This document shows positions 5,668 through 8,475 of a DNA stretch of 8,475 nt, in pieces. The notes under the pieces were generated by a model. The model had not been told where the DNA came from. It saw only the letters and a program-made list of their open reading frames with translations, and made no database searches. Origin of the DNA: Clostridiales bacterium (GTDB taxonomy: Bacteria; Bacillota; Clostridia; Oscillospirales; Acutalibacteraceae); assembly GCA_012522615.1 (NCBI GenBank), contig JAAYKB010000073.1, positions 1-8,475 of the forward strand, in the 5' to 3' direction. Position 1 is the stretch's first letter; each line of letters begins with the position of its first letter. The position numbers were made by a program, and so were the translations under genes.

Positions 5668-7043
5668 AATATTATCCCGTCCTTAAATATTGAAATTTCT
5701 TTATACCCGTTGATTTCGTTTCTCGTCTGTTCCCCGCTTGCCACCCTTAATATATAGTCAAAAAGCTGTTTGTCAACCTCATCCATGCTTTTGCCCTCTA
5801 AAAGCTGTCCCGCGTTAAAATCTATCCATCTCCGCTTGCTTTCATACACCCTGCTATTGGACGCAATCTTGACGGTGGGGACCGGCGCACCGACAGGGGT
5901 CCCGCGTCCGGTAGTAAACAGGATAAGGTGGGCGCCCGACGCCGTAAGGTTTGTGGTTGCAACAATATCGTTTCCCGGTCCGTTGAGCAGATTCAGGCCG
6001 GTTCGCGTCACCGGTTCGCCGATATCCAGAACATCGACCACTGCAGATTTTCCGCCCTTTTGGACACAGCCGAGAGATTTTTCTTCAAGAGTTGTAATGC
6101 CGCCTGCCTTGTTGCCCGGGGAGGGGTTTTCGTATATGACCTGATTGTGCCGCTTGAAATACTCCTTAAAATTATTAATCAACCTGACGGTTTTATCAAA
6201 AACCTCCCGGTTTTCACAACGCTCCATCAGCAGGGTTTCGGCCCCGAACATTTCCGGAACTTCCGTAAGCACCGTGCTGCCGCCGCAGGCAATCAGCCTG
6301 TCGGAAAACCGCCCCACCAAAGGGTTGGCGGTTATCCCACTGTACCCGTCGCTGCCGCCGCATTTCAGCCCGACCGTAAGCTTTGATACCGGGACCTCCT
6401 GCCTTTTAAAGCTGTCGGCATACTTTTGAAGCTCGCCTATCATTCTTGCTCCCTCTTCGAGCTCGTCAGGAGAATCCTGTGCGTTGAGATATTTCACCCG
6501 GTCGGGGTTGACGTCCCCGAGAATCTTGCAAAACACCTCCATGTTGTTGTTTTCACAGCCAAGCCCCAGCACAAGCACACCGCCGGCATTGGGATGGTTG
6601 ACCATTCCCTTTAAAATCTTTTGGGTAACCAGCATATCATCCCCGAGCTGGGAACAGCCGAACGGGTGGGGGAAGCTCTCGGCGCTCGTCATTTTTGCAA
6701 GCCGGTCGGCCACCCTGTTCACACATCCGACGGTGTTTATAATCCAGACGTCGTTACGTATGCCGACCCTGCCGTCCCCCCGCACAAATCCCTGAAAGGT
6801 GCGGTTGCAGTCCACAGGCTCTATTTTAAAATTTTTTGGAGTATAACTGTATTCTACTACATCCTTGAGATTGGTTTTTAGGTTATGGGAATGAACCGCG
6901 TTGCCCTTTTTGATGTCCTCTGTGGCGTGACCTATCGGGAAGCCGTATTTGATAACGCTTTCCCCCTTTTTGATGTCACGCAGGGCGACCTTGTGGCCGG
7001 TGTCGAGGTCAACCTCGATGTTGTCCCGCTCGTCAATCCTCAT
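5664..7043 (-). CDS. uxaA: Altronate dehydratase (compact form)
   Basis: UxaA dehydrates D-altronate to 2-keto-3-deoxygluconate and in known members needs Fe2+. The 459-residue product carries the small N-terminal SAF domain (GHKVALRDIKKGESVIKYG, 16-34, and HSHNLKTNL, 51-59) and the catalytic domain. Conserved segments include NTVGCVN (103-109), FGCSQLGDD (128-136), LGLGCENN (159-166), LKCGGSDGYSGITANPL (226-242), EVPEMFGAE (261-269), ENPSPGNKAGGITTLEEKSLGC (305-326) and FTTGRGTP (376-383). It is about 36 residues shorter than the E. coli protein. The gaps fall between DNIEVDL and GHK in the SAF domain and before FGCSQLGDD. ATG at 7043 is preferred over an in-frame GTG at 7052, because AAAGGTGGG ends five bases before the ATG. 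It follows uxaB by 51 bases and overlaps uxaC by four. Confidence 0.96.
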   Translation of the reverse strand: MRIDERDNIEVDLDTGHKVALRDIKKGESVIKYGFPIGHATEDIKKGNAVHSHNLKTNLKDVVEYSYTPKNFKIEPVDCNRTFQGFVRGDGRVGIRNDVWIINTVGCVNRVADRLAKMTSAESFPHPFGCSQLGDDMLVTQKILKGMVNHPNAGGVLVLGLGCENNNMEVFCKILGDVNPDRVKYLNAQDSPDELEEGARMIGELQKYADSFKRQEVPVSKLTVGLKCGGSDGYSGITANPLVGRFSDRLIACGGSTVLTEVPEMFGAETLLMERCENREVFDKTVRLINNFKEYFKRHNQVIYENPSPGNKAGGITTLEEKSLGCVQKGGKSAVVDVLDIGEPVTRTGLNLLNGPGNDIVATTNLTASGAHLILFTTGRGTPVGAPVPTVKIASNSRVYESKRRWIDFNAGQLLEGKSMDEVDKQLFDYILRVASGEQTRNEINGYKEISIFKDGIIL

Positions 7044-7047
7044 AAAG

Positions 7048-7056
7048 CCCACCTTT
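7048..7056 (-). promoter_or_regulatory. Ribosome binding site deciding the uxaA start
   Basis: AAAGGTGGG on the minus strand has its AGGTGG core (7054-7049) five bases before the ATG at 7043-7041. The alternative GTG (7052-7050) lies inside this motif and would have only AAGGA three bases ahead. The choice changes the protein by three residues (M-G-F) only. Confidence 0.65.
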
Positions 7057-7094
7057 CCTTGATTTAAGTACCTTGGCTAAACCATAGAGGGGCC

Positions 7095-8399
7095 TCAGAT
7101 TCGGTCCAAGACAATGCTTACGTCACGCTTTAAGAAGGTCAAATCATAATCCCAAAGACCTGTGTTGCCCAGTATCTCGTCGAGCGGCGCATTTTTCATA
7201 AAGGATATGATTTCGGGGTCGTCGTTGGGTTCGCCCGTCTTATAAAACCTTATCAGCGCCCCGAACCCCTTTATCAGTGTGGGTGGGGTTTGGCCTTTGC
7301 GCTTGATATACTCGAGTATGGACGGCAGCACCCGGACCTTGAATTTGCTGACCGAGTTTAAGGCAATAGAGGACAGGTAGTGCTTTATATACGGATTGGC
7401 GAACCTTTGCAAAACACTGTCGGCATAGCCGATGAGCTCGTCTGGGGCTAGGGCGAGCGTGGGGATTATTTCCTCGTACACGCACTTTTCGATAAACCCG
7501 AGCATGTGCGGGTCGTCCATGCAGGATTTTACGGTATCAAACCCCAAAAGCAGTCCGTACGGCACCATTGCGGTATGGGCGCCGTTGAGGATGCGCACCT
7601 TTCTTGTGCGGTAGGGTTCAAGGTCGTTGGTCCAGATGACGTTCAGCCCGACCTTGTCAAACGGCAGCTCGGATGCCAGTCTTTTGTCTCCCTCGATTAC
7701 CCAGAGGTGGAAGTATTCCGAGGTGTTGACCATGCTGTCCTCATATCCTAGTTCAATCTTTTCATCCTTCGGGTAGCCGGTGACAATCCGGTCGACAAGG
7801 GTGTTGCAAAAGTGGTTTTTTTGGTTTATCCAATCGGCAAACCCCTCGCCGAGGTTCCAGTCATCAGCGTATTTCAGGACGATTTCCTTTAGTTTATCCC
7901 CATTTTTCTCGATAAGCTCGCAGGGCAGGAAGACAAACCCGTCCAGCCCCTTTGTAAACCTGCGGTACAGCAGGGCGGTCAGCTTTGCCGGGAAGGTTTT
8001 GGGCGGCGCGTCCTCCGGCTTGTCGTGAGGCGAATACGCGATGCCCGCCTCGGTGGTGTTCGAGATGACAAAACGGAAGTCCGGGTTGTCCGCCAGCAGG
8101 AGGTAGCCCTGATAATTCTCATACGGATTTATGCACCGGGAGATGACGTCGATAATGTCGGTTTCGACCCCTTCGACCCCCCGGATGATATGGGTGTATA
8201 GCCCGTTTTGCCGATTCAGCCGCTCGCAAAAACCCTGCTCTATAGGTTGGACAACCACCACACTGCCGCTGTATTCTCCGCTGTTATTCAGCTTTTGCAG
8301 CATCCAGTCGGCAAATCCGCGGAGGAACCCTCCCTCGCCGAATTGAATAACGGTTTCTCTGCGCTGCGGCTTGACCTTTATTTCATCAATTTTTTTCAT
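7095..8399 (-). CDS. uxaB: Tagaturonate reductase (altronate oxidoreductase)
   Basis: UxaB reduces D-tagaturonate to D-altronate with NADH. The 434-residue protein belongs to the mannitol dehydrogenase superfamily. The N-terminal Rossmann motif reads VIQFGEGGFLRGFADW (residues 17-32). Later come ISNTTEAGI (112-120), FLPCELIEKNG (157-167), FCNTLVDRIVTGYP (197-210) and the catalytic KVRILNGAHT (267-276), with the K267/N272/H275 pattern of the superfamily. The C-terminal domain carries NPYIKHYLSSIALN (335-348). These motifs distinguish it from UxuB and mannitol dehydrogenase, but no assay is implied. It is shorter than the E. coli and B. subtilis enzymes (about 480 residues), with part of the loss at the C-terminus, which stops soon after LWDYDLTFL. 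It is the first gene of the operon and starts at ATG with AGAGAGG nine bases upstream. Confidence 0.94.
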   Translation of the reverse strand: MKKIDEIKVKPQRRETVIQFGEGGFLRGFADWMLQKLNNSGEYSGSVVVVQPIEQGFCERLNRQNGLYTHIIRGVEGVETDIIDVISRCINPYENYQGYLLLADNPDFRFVISNTTEAGIAYSPHDKPEDAPPKTFPAKLTALLYRRFTKGLDGFVFLPCELIEKNGDKLKEIVLKYADDWNLGEGFADWINQKNHFCNTLVDRIVTGYPKDEKIELGYEDSMVNTSEYFHLWVIEGDKRLASELPFDKVGLNVIWTNDLEPYRTRKVRILNGAHTAMVPYGLLLGFDTVKSCMDDPHMLGFIEKCVYEEIIPTLALAPDELIGYADSVLQRFANPYIKHYLSSIALNSVSKFKVRVLPSILEYIKRKGQTPPTLIKGFGALIRFYKTGEPNDDPEIISFMKNAPLDEILGNTGLWDYDLTFLKRDVSIVLDRI

Positions 8400-8429
8400 G
8401 TTTACTTACCTCTCTAAGAAGCCTTCAAT

Positions 8430-8458
8430 ATTGTACCATGATTTTTATTGTTTCACAA
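8430..8458 (-). promoter_or_regulatory. Predicted promoter of the uxaBAC operon
   Basis: On the minus strand TTGTGA (8458-8453) and TACAAT (8435-8430) are exactly 17 bases apart, matching the sigma-A consensus at four and five of six positions. The predicted start is about 25 bases before the uxaB ribosome binding site. An inverted repeat overlaps the -35 box. No competing promoter is apparent inside the operon. Confidence 0.55.
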
Positions 8459-8459
8459 T
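8447..8459. promoter_or_regulatory. Inverted repeat over the uxaB -35 box, operator candidate
   Basis: ATTGT-TTC-ACAAT (8447-8459) has perfect five-base arms with a three-base centre and covers the -35 box of the uxaB promoter. Uronate operons are usually repressed by GntR- or LacI-family regulators that release DNA on binding a pathway sugar acid. The position fits such a role, but the regulator is not in the window and the repeat is short. Confidence 0.35.
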
Positions 8460-8475
8460 TCAGTCATTCATATTC

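Noticed and set aside
4282..6881. Plus-strand open frames of 90-150 codons opposite uxaC and uxaA
   Set aside because: Shadows of well-conserved enzyme genes; their translations show no domain pattern and no ribosome binding sites.
7053..7094. Attenuator or promoter between uxaB and uxaA
   Set aside because: Only a broken, short inverted repeat is visible and no promoter pair; the gap looks like an ordinary intra-operon spacer.

Overview
The window reads as a piece of a bacterial chromosome, most likely from a low-to-medium-GC Firmicute of the class Clostridia. The reasons are strong GGAGG-type ribosome binding sites in front of every gene, two TTG starts, and families typical of Firmicutes (DUF975, DUF1836, TM2, a flotillin paired with an NfeD partner). 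This placement is inferred from gene content and style, not from a marker gene. No rRNA, tRNA, CRISPR array, transposase or phage gene is visible.

Layout. A small TM2-domain membrane protein gene runs left to right at the left edge (107-304). Every other gene lies on the minus strand. A bidirectional hairpin terminator (307-341) separates TM2 from the converging DUF975 gene. The minus-strand genes form two blocks. The right block (4300-8399) is uxaB-uxaA-uxaC in order of transcription. The left block, also in order of transcription, is a DUF1836 helix-turn-helix regulator (3455-4051), an NfeD-like membrane protein (2685-3305), a flotillin (1201-2670) and a DUF975 multi-pass membrane protein (380-1111). 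No stretch over 300 bases lacks a gene. The longest gap (4052-4299, 248 bases) holds the DUF1836 promoter with a palindromic operator candidate, a possible opposite promoter, and a long hairpin beyond the end of uxaC.

How the genes work together. The uxa block encodes the three isomerase-pathway steps for D-galacturonate: UxaC makes D-tagaturonate, UxaB reduces it to D-altronate, and UxaA dehydrates that to 2-keto-3-deoxygluconate (KDG). This fits use of pectin-derived sugar acids. KDG kinase, KDPG aldolase, a transporter and a uxa regulator are not in the window. The second block resembles the NfeD/flotillin pair YuaF-YuaG (FloT) of Bacillus subtilis, which organises membrane microdomains. 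Here it is followed by a DUF975 membrane protein and preceded by a DUF1836 regulator. The three uxa proteins look complete but compact compared with E. coli and B. subtilis homologues.

The most interesting non-coding signals are a 12-bp perfect palindrome inside the DUF1836 promoter, a 30-bp perfect palindrome between the flotillin and DUF975 genes, and a 52-nt hairpin after uxaC that could end a small plus-strand transcript. I found no convincing wholly new system. The flotillin/NfeD/DUF975/DUF1836 neighbourhood is the least characterised part.
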